A stretch of 38,982 bases of DNA from Chloroflexia bacterium SDU3-3 (GTDB lineage: Bacteria; Chloroflexota; Chloroflexia; Chloroflexales; Roseiflexaceae), in the NCBI GenBank assembly GCA_009268125.1, contig WBOU01000027.1, positions 1 to 38,982 of the forward strand, read 5' to 3'. This document shows positions 16,237 through 24,275 of the stretch, one piece after another. The translations under genes were made by a program, and so were the position numbers. The notes beneath the pieces are model-generated. The model was given only the letters and a program-made list of their open reading frames with translations. It ran no database searches and was not told the DNA's origin. The stretch's first letter is position 1. Every line of letters begins with the position of its first letter.

Positions 16237-17630
16237 CGCAGCCAGAACTCCGCCTCGGCCACATCGGGGGCATGCGCGCCCTTGCGCCAGCGGTAGCACA
16301 CGCGGCGGCTGCGGATGGCCTCGATCTGCTCGGGGGTCTCGACAAACTGGTAGGTGTGGCCGCGGAAGCTGCAGTCGGCCTCGAAGCGCTCGCTGGGCAG
16401 CAGCGGCAGCGAGGGGCCAGCGTGCGCCGCCAGGTAGCGGAAGGCCTTGTCGCACCAGCCCGCCACGTGCAGCAGGTCGCGGAAGTCGGGCAGGTCGCCC
16501 GCGCCGCCCAGCCCCTGCCCGCCGAAGCCCTGGGCCGTCTGGATGCCGCCGGAGGCATCCTGCCCGGCCAGCAGCCGGGCGCGGGTGGCATCCAGATCCA
16601 CCGCCACGCCGTAGGGGTGCAGCGCATCGGCGGCGCGCAGCACGTCGCCCAGGGCGGCCACCCAGGTGGGCTGGGTGGCCAGCCGACCGTTGGCGTACAC
16701 CACCGTGGGCGGCAGCCCGCCCTCGCCGTGCCAGCGGGTGATGAACATCATCGCGCGGCGGGCCGAGTCGAGGTAGAGCTCCTCGCGGGTCCAGCGGTAG
16801 GCGCTCAGCAGCGCGGGAATGCAGCGGGCCATGTAGATCGGGAAGTACTTGGCCACCACGTGCGATCCGAAGCTGTTCTGGGCGATCCCGCCATCCAAGG
16901 GCCCGCCCGCGATCTGGTGCTGGCGCAGGCGGCGCAGCGTGGGCAGCGCGTAGCGCTCGACCCAGCTGTCGTCCTCGGTGAGGTCGGCCAGTAGGAACAG
17001 GGCGTCGCAGGCAGTCGCGGCTTTGTTCGGCACAAACGAGACGGTGTTCGGGCTGTCGCGGAAGGCCTGCGCCGCCTCGTCCCACAGCTGGCCCAGGTAG
17101 AACGCGCGGATGTTCCAGGCCGCCGCGTCGGCGTAGCGCGACCAGTCCGCCGCGCCCGCGTCGCGCAGGGCCTGGGCCAGCAGCAGCAGGCCGTGGTCGC
17201 AGGCGGCCTCGTGCGGGGTGCCCGCCGTGGCCGGGTTCAGCTCGAAGGCCGAGGCCGGGAAGTGCCCGTTGTCGAACTGGCCCTCCACCAGGTCATCCCC
17301 GGCGCGGCGGGCTTTGTCCAGCCAGTGCTGGCCGCCGGTGCGCCGCCATAGGTGCAGGTAGCCCGCGATGATCCCCTCGTAGCGCCAGTCGAGCCCCGCG
17401 CCGGTGTAGGTGAGGCACTGCTGCCACCAGTGCGAGACCGGGCCACCGTAGCCGCCCGGGCAGCGCATGGTCTCAAGCCAGGCGTCCATCCGGGCCAGCG
17501 CCCGGTCGATCTCGGGCGAGCTGTCGGCGGTGGTGGCCGGGGCGGGGGTGAGCACCTGGCTCACCAGCCGCGCGCCGTAGATATCGGGCGCTGGCCCGCT
17601 GCTCAGCAGAGAGATAGCCCCAGTGCTCAT
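16233..17630 (-). CDS. Six-hairpin (alpha/alpha barrel) glycosidase-like protein
   Basis: This 465-aa soluble protein consists of repeated paired helices containing Trp/Tyr/Gly-rich turns, for example WRYEGIIAGYLHLWRRTG and HEAACDHGLLLLAQALRDAG, and a helix with ALFLLADLTEDDSW. This is the layout of (alpha/alpha)6-barrel enzymes such as unsaturated glycuronyl hydrolases and related lyases. No signal peptide is visible, so it appears cytoplasmic. Catalytic residues cannot be assigned with confidence. ATG 17630 gives the 4-base overlap with the upstream gene. Its occurrence among synthesis genes suggests a glycan-modifying or epimerase-like role (inference). Confidence 0.65.
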   Translation of the reverse strand: MSTGAISLLSSGPAPDIYGARLVSQVLTPAPATTADSSPEIDRALARMDAWLETMRCPGGYGGPVSHWWQQCLTYTGAGLDWRYEGIIAGYLHLWRRTGGQHWLDKARRAGDDLVEGQFDNGHFPASAFELNPATAGTPHEAACDHGLLLLAQALRDAGAADWSRYADAAAWNIRAFYLGQLWDEAAQAFRDSPNTVSFVPNKAATACDALFLLADLTEDDSWVERYALPTLRRLRQHQIAGGPLDGGIAQNSFGSHVVAKYFPIYMARCIPALLSAYRWTREELYLDSARRAMMFITRWHGEGGLPPTVVYANGRLATQPTWVAALGDVLRAADALHPYGVAVDLDATRARLLAGQDASGGIQTAQGFGGQGLGGAGDLPDFRDLLHVAGWCDKAFRYLAAHAGPSLPLLPSERFEADCSFRGHTYQFVETPEQIEAIRSRRVCYRWRKGAHAPDVAEAEFWLR

Positions 17631-18205
17631 AGCTGCCCTTCTTTCTGTGCGATGATCAGCGCGACGGTGGAGAGAGCCGCACGCAGGCCGCGCCCGCTGT
17701 AGCGGAGCCGCGCCTCGAAGCCCAGCTTGTCGGCCAGGTCGGCGCGGTTGTGGCGCTCGAACTGCCGCCCGATGATGCTGAGGATGGTCGCATCCAGGGT
17801 GTGGAAGCCGTGCTCGGCCTGGGCGCGCCACCCGGCGCGGCGCAGCGCGCCACGCAGCCGGGCCATGCCGCCCAGCCGGGTGCCCAGCGGCTGGCCGCCC
17901 CACGTCCGCCGCTCGGGCAGCAGCCGGGCCATGGGCTGCGAGACCACCAGGGCCATCTGCGCGCCCATTGGCAGCATCACGCTCAGGCGCACCAGCTCGG
18001 CCTGCCATGTGGGCAGCATCGGCTCGATCCACAGCGCCGAGGCCACCGGCCCACCCTCGGCCACGCGCTGGGCGGCCTCGGCGCGCAGCCGCGGCACCTC
18101 GCACACGATCAGCGGCGCGGTCTCGGCCAGCGCCACCGCCGCCGCATCCAGCGCGATCCGGTAGTCCAGCGGGGCCAGCTCCACCATGGGGATGCTTCCG
18201 ATCAT
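17627..18205 (-). CDS. Uncharacterised 192-aa protein of the glycan operon
   Basis: I do not recognise this family. The protein is soluble, alanine/leucine/arginine-rich, and may be alpha/beta. A segment LIVCEVPRLRAEAAQR and a region VMLPMGAQMALVVSQPMARLLPERR weakly recall the C-terminal half of Rossmann methyltransferases. FHTLDATILSIIGRQFERHNRADL follows. No nucleotide-binding loop is visible. It overlaps both neighbours by 4 bases and follows an AGGAGG ribosome site, so it is a genuine, coupled gene. Function not assigned. Confidence 0.6.
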   Translation of the reverse strand: MIGSIPMVELAPLDYRIALDAAAVALAETAPLIVCEVPRLRAEAAQRVAEGGPVASALWIEPMLPTWQAELVRLSVMLPMGAQMALVVSQPMARLLPERRTWGGQPLGTRLGGMARLRGALRRAGWRAQAEHGFHTLDATILSIIGRQFERHNRADLADKLGFEARLRYSGRGLRAALSTVALIIAQKEGQL

Positions 18206-19377
18206 GCGCCCTCCTGCGGGATGGCCGCCGCCACCCGATGCTCATCCAGCACGTGGGTGTAGATCGCCTCCAGCCGCTCGCCGATCTGCGTCCAGTCGTA
18301 GCGCTCGGCCACCTTCACGCGCCCGCGCCTGCCGAAGCTGCGGCGCATCTCGTCGTTCCCCGCAAGCACGTCGATGGTGGCTGCTAGGTTGGATGTGTCG
18401 TCGGGCGGCACCAGGAAGCCGTCGCTGGTGTGCGAGACCACGGTGCGCACGCCGGGCAGGTTGCTGGCCACCACCGGCGTGCCGCATGCCAGCGACTCGA
18501 CCAGCACCAGGCCGAAGGCCTCGCCCATCGTCACCGAGGGCAGCACGGTCATGTCGGCCATGCGGTAGAGGTCGCGCAGCTCGCTGTCGGATGCGCGCCC
18601 CGCGAAGTGCACGCGCTCGGCCAGCCCGCGCCGCTGGGCCTCGGCCTCGTACTGCGGGCGCAGGTCGCCGTCGCCCACGATCACGGCCTTGATATGCCTC
18701 GGCAGCTGCTCCAGCGCGCCCAGCAGTACGCCCACGCCTTTGAAGTAGTGGGCCTGATCGAGTCCGGCCACCAGCATGCACACGCGGTCGTCGGGGCCGA
18801 CGCCGCAGCGTTCGCGCAGGCCTGCGGGCACCTCGCCGGGGCAGTAGAACTCGGTGTCCACACCGTTTGGCAGTTCGTCGATCGCGGACTCGCGCCCGGC
18901 CAGCAGCGGGCGGGCGTAGGAGGCGCGGCTGTAGTCGAGCGAGGTGAACAGCACGCGCTGGGCGGCCCGCAGGGTGGCCCGCCCCACGGTGTGCCGCAGC
19001 GCGTGCTCGGCCACGGCCATCGGGCCGGAGAGCAGCACATCCTGGTGGTAGGTGATCACCAGCGGGATCTCGCGCCGCACCGCCGCCAGCGTCAGGGCGT
19101 CGCCGCCGAAGAACGGGTAGTGCAGGTGCACCATGTCGAAGCCGCGCAGGGCGGGCAGCAGGTTGGGCAGCAGCGGGGCGTTGCCCACGCGCACCAGGGC
19201 GCGCAGCCGCCGCACGTTGAAGCCGTCGCGCGCCTCGGTGGTGGGCGCGCCCTGCGCCGCCGTGAAGACCGTCACCTCGTGGCCGCGCCGCGCTAGCTCG
19301 CGGGCGTTGTGCAGGCACACGTTGCCGGTGCCGCCTTTGTAGGGCGGGAATGTTGCGCTGATATGAGCGATCTTCAT
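18202..19377 (-). CDS. GT4-family glycosyltransferase
   Basis: This 391-aa GT-B enzyme starts MKIAHISATFPPYKGGTGN, the typical N-terminal acceptor loop of PimB/WcaL-like GT4 enzymes. It continues with VHLHYPFFGGDAL, and a donor domain with the E-x7-E pair Glu286 and Glu294 (EAFGLVLVE), then ACGTPVVASNLPGV. ATG 19377 follows an AGGAGG site 5 bases away. The frame is open further upstream only as a shadow of the GT2 gene. It overlaps both neighbours by 4 bases. Confidence 0.93.
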   Translation of the reverse strand: MKIAHISATFPPYKGGTGNVCLHNARELARRGHEVTVFTAAQGAPTTEARDGFNVRRLRALVRVGNAPLLPNLLPALRGFDMVHLHYPFFGGDALTLAAVRREIPLVITYHQDVLLSGPMAVAEHALRHTVGRATLRAAQRVLFTSLDYSRASYARPLLAGRESAIDELPNGVDTEFYCPGEVPAGLRERCGVGPDDRVCMLVAGLDQAHYFKGVGVLLGALEQLPRHIKAVIVGDGDLRPQYEAEAQRRGLAERVHFAGRASDSELRDLYRMADMTVLPSVTMGEAFGLVLVESLACGTPVVASNLPGVRTVVSHTSDGFLVPPDDTSNLAATIDVLAGNDEMRRSFGRRGRVKVAERYDWTQIGERLEAIYTHVLDEHRVAAAIPQEGA

Positions 19378-20405
19378 CGCCCACCTCCTATCGCCATGCG
19401 CCGCGCTGCGGAGAAGAAGGGGTCGAACACAGCCGCCGCCGCGCGCGAGATCGCGGCCCCGGCCAGCTGCTGGAAATCGAGGTGCACCGCGAAGCCAGCC
19501 ATCACCGCATGGTCGGGGGCCTGGCGCAGGGCCTGGGCGGCCCGCCGCCGCGCGCGGATGCTGCGCCGCTCGGCCAGCAGCGCGGCGTAGACCTGCGGCT
19601 TCACCAGCCAGAAGCGCGGCCCCTGCATCAGCATGTAGCCCCAGGTGATCACCTCGGCGGCCAGCAGCGCGGGCAGCAGCCGCAGGTAGGCCCTGCGCCC
19701 CAGGTTTTTCAGCAGCATAATGTGGCGGTTGTGGTCGAGGTAGAAGGCCTTGCGCGGCGAGTAGCTCACGCGGTAGTCGTGCTCCACCACCGCGTCGGCG
19801 GCGTAGCGCACGCGGTAGCCAGCTAGCCTGGCCCGCCACGAGAGGTCGGTATCTTCCACGTACATAAAAAACTGCTCGTCGAAGCCGCCCAGCTGCGCGA
19901 ACACGGCGCGGCGCACGCCGAAGGCCGCGCCCGAGACCGCATCCACCTCGGCGGATGCGCGGTAGAGCGCGGCCTGCTGGTTTGCGCCACGGCAGTAGGC
20001 CAGCCCGGCGATGTGCAGCGTGTTGCCGCACGCGTTCACCACGCTGGGCTGGCGCATGTGCACCACGCACGCGGTCGAGAGCGCGTCGGGGCCATCCCCG
20101 CGCAGCGGGGCCACCAGCGCGGCCAGCGCGCCGGGGCGCAGGTGCGTATCGGGGTTCAGGAACACCAGATACGCGCCCTGCGCCGCCGCTGCGCCCAGGT
20201 TGTTGCCACCCGCGTAGCCACGGTTGGTGGTGCGGATCACCTGGGCCAGCCCATACGATTCGGCCACCTCGGGGGTGCCGTCGGTCGAGCCGCAGTCCAC
20301 TACGATTAGCTCGTCGTCGCGCCCCAGCTGGCCTAGGATGGACTCGATGCAGCGCCGGATGTAGGCTCGGCTGTTGTAGGTGACAACGATAACGGAGATA
20401 TTCAC
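19374..20405 (-). CDS. GT2 glycosyltransferase, WbbL/rhamnosyltransferase-like
   Basis: This 343-aa enzyme starts MNISVIVVTYNSRAYI. It has VVDCGSTDGTPE (35-46, Cys replacing the common Asn), NRGYAGGNNLG (61-71), the metal motif NPDT (84-87) and FDEQFFMYVEDTDLSWRA (about 175-192). These are hallmarks of the WbbL-type GT2 group that adds rhamnose and other deoxysugars. A C-terminal region (about 240-343) is helical and may associate with the membrane. Translation starts at GTG 20405 after an AGGGAAGG site. Twelve bases separate it from the upstream GT2 stop. Confidence 0.9.
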   Translation of the reverse strand: MNISVIVVTYNSRAYIRRCIESILGQLGRDDELIVVDCGSTDGTPEVAESYGLAQVIRTTNRGYAGGNNLGAAAAQGAYLVFLNPDTHLRPGALAALVAPLRGDGPDALSTACVVHMRQPSVVNACGNTLHIAGLAYCRGANQQAALYRASAEVDAVSGAAFGVRRAVFAQLGGFDEQFFMYVEDTDLSWRARLAGYRVRYAADAVVEHDYRVSYSPRKAFYLDHNRHIMLLKNLGRRAYLRLLPALLAAEVITWGYMLMQGPRFWLVKPQVYAALLAERRSIRARRRAAQALRQAPDHAVMAGFAVHLDFQQLAGAAISRAAAAVFDPFFSAARRMAIGGGR

Positions 20406-20417
20406 AGCACCTTCCCT

Positions 20418-21452
20418 CTAGAGCGAAAGGTGTTTCTTGGCACCCTGCGACGGATCTTTTGGCACGATGGTGAAGTCGGCCTGCGCTTGGCTATCGGCCA
20501 TGCGCTCAAGGATGCTCTGGCGGAAGCTGAGGAACATGCCACGGGTGGAGTGCAGGATAACCCCTGCGAACAAGAGCACGACGCCAATAACAGAAAGAAG
20601 AACCGTGACCATCCCGTAGCCCACCGCCAGCTCGTGGGTACGCTGGTAGATATCGATCGTGTACAGCCCCAGCAGAATGCCCAGCGCCAGCACTGCCATG
20701 CCCATCATGCCGAAGAACAGCAGCGGGCGGATCTGCCCCATCAGCTGCAGAATGCCGTTGATCACCTGCATGCCGTGCTGGAAGGGGTTGCGCTTGGCCT
20801 TCTCGGCGTAGATCACGCTGATCGGCACCTCGGCGATCCGCAGGCCGTGCTCGCCGGCCAGGAACTGCATCTCGGATTCGAGCGAGAAGCCGCCCTGGCT
20901 GAAGAACAGCCGGTCGAGCGCCTCGCCCGAGAAGGCCCGGAAGCCGCTCTGCGAGTCGCTGACAAACACGCCGGACGAGAGGTTTGTCACCATGGTCAGG
21001 CCGTGCTGGCCGATCTGGCGGTAGGCCGGGATGTCGCTCTTGGTCTCGCGGAACCGCGAGCCGATCACCACGTCGGCGTTGTCGTTTAGCACAGGGGCCA
21101 GCACGATCGGGATCTCCTCGGCCATGTGCTGGCCGTCGCCGTCCAGCATCACCACCGCCGTGGGCGTGCGCCCGCGCAGGTACTCGAAGCCGGTGTTGAC
21201 TGCGGCGGCCTTGCCCTTGTTCTCGTGCTGGCGGATGACCGTCGCACCGGCCTGGTGCGCGATCTGGGCCGTCTGGTCCTTCGAGCCGTCGTCGACAACC
21301 ACTACCTCGTCCACATACGCCCGCGCCGCCAGCACGATGCTGCCGATAAATCGCTGCTCGTTATAGGCCGGGATGAGCGCGACAATCGGACGGTGCGCGG
21401 TAGCCCCCACCCGTGAGATCGTCGAATTGCTTGGGGAAACCAGCTGAGCCAT
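20418..21452 (-). CDS. GT2 glycosyltransferase with two C-terminal helices (DPM/GtrB-like)
   Basis: This is a 344-aa protein. The GT-A domain has VALIPAYNEQRFI (24-36), VVVDDGSKDQT (51-61) and DGDGQH (104-109). About residues 240-315 contain two membrane helices (FFGMMGMAVLALGILLG and VTVLLSVIGVVLLFAGV), the layout of polyprenyl-phosphate glycosyltransferases. ATG 21452 is preceded by AAAGGTG; a longer reading to 21566 would run through the structured leader. This is the first gene of the glycan operon. Confidence 0.9.
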   Translation of the reverse strand: MAQLVSPSNSTISRVGATAHRPIVALIPAYNEQRFIGSIVLAARAYVDEVVVVDDGSKDQTAQIAHQAGATVIRQHENKGKAAAVNTGFEYLRGRTPTAVVMLDGDGQHMAEEIPIVLAPVLNDNADVVIGSRFRETKSDIPAYRQIGQHGLTMVTNLSSGVFVSDSQSGFRAFSGEALDRLFFSQGGFSLESEMQFLAGEHGLRIAEVPISVIYAEKAKRNPFQHGMQVINGILQLMGQIRPLLFFGMMGMAVLALGILLGLYTIDIYQRTHELAVGYGMVTVLLSVIGVVLLFAGVILHSTRGMFLSFRQSILERMADSQAQADFTIVPKDPSQGAKKHLSL

Positions 21453-21981
21453 AACGTTCACCTTTGCTTTGCTGAATGCTAAACCTCCACGTCGGAGGGC
21501 CTGCCGGTGCCTGCCCTCCTCGCTATGCCGGAGCACATCGCTGCTCTGCGACTGCTGTTCGCTCACACGCCGTCGTATGTCGCCTCATACGGTCAAGCAA
21601 CAAGGCCGCTTCCGCTGTGCGTGCAGCCGAGAAGGGCGCTGGTGCCCTTGTGATGCCCGTGCGTATCGCAAGGCATAGCAAATAAGCAGTAGGATTCTGC
21701 GTATCTGCAATAGAATAAAATAACGATGACGTGAGGCAGTATACACATTAACCTAATTTTAACCAATCACCCAATAGTACTAATTTTGAACTATTCACGA
21801 TTCGCTTATCTACGACACATGCCCATTTTTGGCTATTGGGGTGCAGTTTTCTGATTCTCAACTGTGGTTTCAGGAAAATAAGGGCTGAAAAATACTTCTA
21901 ACGGTGGATTTTTTAGCAAGAAACTATTGCTATTAAATAGTTACGCATATGTATCATATGCCCTATCGAAGGAGTTTGCCC
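21453..21981. other. Gene-free region: glycan-operon leader and GNAT upstream region
   Basis: No credible gene lies here. The part from 21453 to 21731 would be the 5' leader of the glycan operon. It can form at least three hairpins: 21494-21500/21513-21519 (GGAGGGC/GCCCTCC), 21574-21579/21586-21591 (CGTATG/CATACG) and 21632-21637/21644-21649 (AAGGGC/GCCCTT). The rest is markedly AT-rich and carries the promoter described separately. A perfect AACTAT/ATAGTT inverted repeat (21922-21927 and 21937-21942) lies upstream of the GNAT gene and could be an operator. Confidence 0.5.
21738..21766 (-). promoter_or_regulatory. Promoter of the glycan operon
   Basis: On the minus strand, TTGGTT (-35, 21761-21766) and TATACT (-10, 21738-21743) are separated by exactly 17 bases in AT-rich DNA. 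Start would be near 21731, about 279 bases before the first ATG at 21452. This is the best promoter in the gap, and no other strong one was found within the following 18 kb block by eye. Confidence 0.6.
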
Positions 21982-22545
21982 TTGGATCAAGAGCTGCCCG
22001 CCATCTTCAGCCCGCGCCTCTCCCTGGTCTCGCTTTCGCCTGCCTGCCTGGCTGCCTGCCTCGAAGGCGATGCCGCAGAGGCCTCGCGCCTCCTTGGCGT
22101 GGCCATCCCGCCCGAGTTCCTAGCCGAGCGCTGGCTGCTCGAGCTGCGCCTGGGCGACCTGCGCGCCGACCCCAGCTGGCAGCCCTGGCTGCTGCGGGCG
22201 GTGGTGCTGCGCGCCACCGGCGAGATGATCGGCCACATCGGCTTCCACACCCCGCCCGCGCCCGACTATCTGGATGCGCTGGCCCCCGGCGGCATCGAGA
22301 TGGGCTACACGATCTACCCGGCCCACCAGCGGCAGGGCTACGCCACCGAGGCGGCCAGCGCGCTGATGGCCTGGGCCGAGCAGCGCGGCCAGCGGCGCTT
22401 CGTGCTCTCGATCAGCCCCGGCAACGAGCCGTCGCAGCGCATCGCGCGCCGCCTGGGCTTCGCCAAGGTGGGCGAGCAGGTGGATGAGATCGATGGGGTG
22501 GAGGAGGTGCTGGTGCGCGATGTGGGCGGGGCGGCGCAGGGGTGA
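21982..22545 (+). CDS. GNAT-family N-acetyltransferase (RimJ/RimL-like)
   Basis: This 187-aa protein has the GNAT order. There is an N-terminal strand LSLVSLSP, an acceptor loop, and MIGHIGFHTP. The acetyl-CoA site follows: IEMGYTIYPAHQRQGYATEAA, with the Q-x-x-G-x-A core. Then come ISPGNEPSQRIARRLGF and a final strand. It would acetylate an amine on a small molecule or protein N-terminus; the target is unknown. A TTG at 21982 is preferred because AAGGAG (21969-21974) is 7 bases upstream. An in-frame ATG at 21949 has no such site. The gene converges on the Nudix gene, with 19 bases between stops. Confidence 0.87.
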   Translation: MDQELPAIFSPRLSLVSLSPACLAACLEGDAAEASRLLGVAIPPEFLAERWLLELRLGDLRADPSWQPWLLRAVVLRATGEMIGHIGFHTPPAPDYLDALAPGGIEMGYTIYPAHQRQGYATEAASALMAWAEQRGQRRFVLSISPGNEPSQRIARRLGFAKVGEQVDEIDGVEEVLVRDVGGAAQG

Positions 22546-22564
22546 CGCGCCGCCCCGCGCCGCG

Positions 22565-23194
22565 CTAGAAGACCGGGCGGCCCAGCCGCAGCGCCAGGTG
22601 CTGCAGCGCGATCAGGGTCTTGGCGTCGCGGATCTGGCCGCGCGCCACCATGGCTAGCGCCTCGGCCAGCGGCAGCCGCACCAGGGCGGTGTCCTCGCCC
22701 TCCTCGGCCAGGCCGCCATCCAGCGCCTCGCTGGTGTCGGCCTCGGCCACAAACAGCGTGATCTGCTCGGTGTCGGTGCCGGGGGTGCTGAACACGGTGG
22801 CGATCTTCTCGACCGCGCCGATCTGGCCCAGCCCGATCTCCTCGCCGGCCTCGCGCCGCGCGGTCTCCTCGGCGCTCTGGCCGCGCTCGGCGATGCCCGC
22901 CACGATCTCCAGCAGCCACGCAGCGCTGGCCCCCGGCCCCTGGCGCTCGGCCTCGGGTAGGGCCGCGTAGGCCGGGTAGCGGAACTGGCGCACCAGCGCC
23001 ACCGCGTCGCGCTGGGGGTCGTACACCAGCACGCCCACCGCGTCGCCGTGGCTCACAGCCAGCCGCACGATCGGCTCGCTCATCTGGCCGTCGCTCCGGC
23101 GGAAGCGCAGCCGCGTGCGGCTCAGCCGCAGGAACGGCCCGCCGTACAGCTCGGCCTGCTCCTCGATCTCCACCAGCGTCGTATCTTCTGCCAT
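22565..23194 (-). CDS. Nudix hydrolase (ADP-ribose/NDP-sugar pyrophosphatase-like)
   Basis: This 209-aa protein has the region RQFRYPAY that precedes the Nudix box in the AdpP/NudK group. The box runs from Gly100 to Leu122 and includes REAGEEIGL (Arg114, Glu115, Glu118, Glu119), the catalytic metal ligands. The first conserved Glu of the box (G-x5-E) is Gln106 here. It likely hydrolyses ADP-ribose or NDP-sugars to salvage or clear them. The LysR gene lies 22 bases upstream on the same strand and may be co-transcribed. Confidence 0.88.
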   Translation of the reverse strand: MAEDTTLVEIEEQAELYGGPFLRLSRTRLRFRRSDGQMSEPIVRLAVSHGDAVGVLVYDPQRDAVALVRQFRYPAYAALPEAERQGPGASAAWLLEIVAGIAERGQSAEETARREAGEEIGLGQIGAVEKIATVFSTPGTDTEQITLFVAEADTSEALDGGLAEEGEDTALVRLPLAEALAMVARGQIRDAKTLIALQHLALRLGRPVF

Positions 23195-23216
23195 GGTGCT
23201 CTGCTTTCTGCCGCGC

Positions 23217-24140
23217 CTAGCGGCCTTGTGTGCTTGGGCCGCGCGGCTCGCGCCGCATCTGGGCTATGGTCTCGCGCGCGATCTGCAGAAAGCGGCGCTG
23301 GGTGGGCGAGTGCCAGCGCGCGCGGTTCCACAGCATCTGCGCCTGGATGCTGATCTGCTCCTGCCAGGCCACCTGGGCCAGCTCGCCGCTGGCCAGCGCC
23401 GCCGCCACCACGCTCTGCGGCAGCAGCGCCACCCCCAGCCCGGCGATCGCGAAGCGCCGCAGCGCCTCGATGCTGCCCACCTCTAGCACGCGCCGCGCGG
23501 AGAGGCCCTGCTCGGCCAGGATGCGCTGGAACTCGTTGCGGTAGCTGCAGCCCACGTCGGGCAACAGCAGCGGCTCGGTCACTAGCTCGGCGGATGCGAC
23601 CGCCGCCGCGAGCGGGTGCCCCGGCGCGGCCACCACCGCGACCGGCTCGCAGAACAGCGCCTCGGCCTGCAGCCCCGCCGCCTGAACCGCCACATCGAGC
23701 GTGAACACCACATCCACATCGCCCTCGTGGGCGGTGCGGCGCAGCGAGGCGCTGCCCCGACTGCCCTGGGCAAATGCCACCGTCGCGTGCGGGCACTCCT
23801 TCGCAAAGCGCCGCAGCACAGCGGGCAGGTAGTAGCTGGTGATGGTCTCGGGCGCGCTGATCGTCACCGTGCCCGCCAGGCTGTCGCCGCCGCCCACCAC
23901 CAGCGGCGTCTCGTGCACCAGCGCCAGGATGCGCTCGGCGTGCTGGGTGAGCTGCTGCCCGGCATCGGTGAGGCGTATGTGGCTGCCCAGCCGATCGAAC
24001 AGCGGCACGCCCAGCTCGGCCTCAAGCGCCTTGATCTGGGCCGTCACGTTCGAGGGCACATAGCTGAGCGCGGCGGCGGCGCGGCTGAAGCTGCCGGTCG
24101 CCACCACGGTCTGAAAGGTGATCAGATGCTGAAGATCCAT
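23217..24140 (-). CDS. LysR-type transcriptional regulator
   Basis: This 307-aa protein starts MDLQHLITFQTVVATGSFSR, with a winged helix (residues 1-60, AAAALSYVPSNVTAQIKALE) and a LysR substrate-binding domain (about 85-290). ATG 24140 was preferred to an upstream start six codons earlier. The gene diverges from the cyclase gene, the usual LysR layout, and a candidate LysR box lies between them. It therefore probably controls the cyclase gene, and perhaps its own transcript with the Nudix gene. The ligand is unknown. Confidence 0.9.
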   Translation of the reverse strand: MDLQHLITFQTVVATGSFSRAAAALSYVPSNVTAQIKALEAELGVPLFDRLGSHIRLTDAGQQLTQHAERILALVHETPLVVGGGDSLAGTVTISAPETITSYYLPAVLRRFAKECPHATVAFAQGSRGSASLRRTAHEGDVDVVFTLDVAVQAAGLQAEALFCEPVAVVAAPGHPLAAAVASAELVTEPLLLPDVGCSYRNEFQRILAEQGLSARRVLEVGSIEALRRFAIAGLGVALLPQSVVAAALASGELAQVAWQEQISIQAQMLWNRARWHSPTQRRFLQIARETIAQMRREPRGPSTQGR

Positions 24141-24180
24141 CGCTCCCAACGCTGTCAAAAAAAGTGAACGCCGAGGTCAG

Positions 24181-24219
24181 TTCTGTTCAGTTGAATTGAT
24201 CGTACCAGCCCCGTAGAAT
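24181..24219 (+). promoter_or_regulatory. Promoter of cyclase gene with overlapping LysR-type box
   Basis: TTGAAT (24191-24196) and TAGAAT (24214-24219) are separated by exactly 17 bases, a good sigma70-type promoter for the cyclase gene. TTC-N9-GAA at 24181-24195 is a T-N11-A-like LysR box that overlaps the -35. The start would be near 24226, giving a leader of about 50 bases. Confidence 0.6.
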
Positions 24220-24275
24220 GAGCGCAAGGGTGCCGCGATGCTCCAGCACTATCCGCACGCCAGAAAGAGGGCTAG

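Noticed and set aside
21453-21731. Riboswitch or JUMPstart/ops element in the glycan leader
   Set aside because: Hairpins are present, but no known riboswitch core and no GGCGGTAG element could be recognised by eye.
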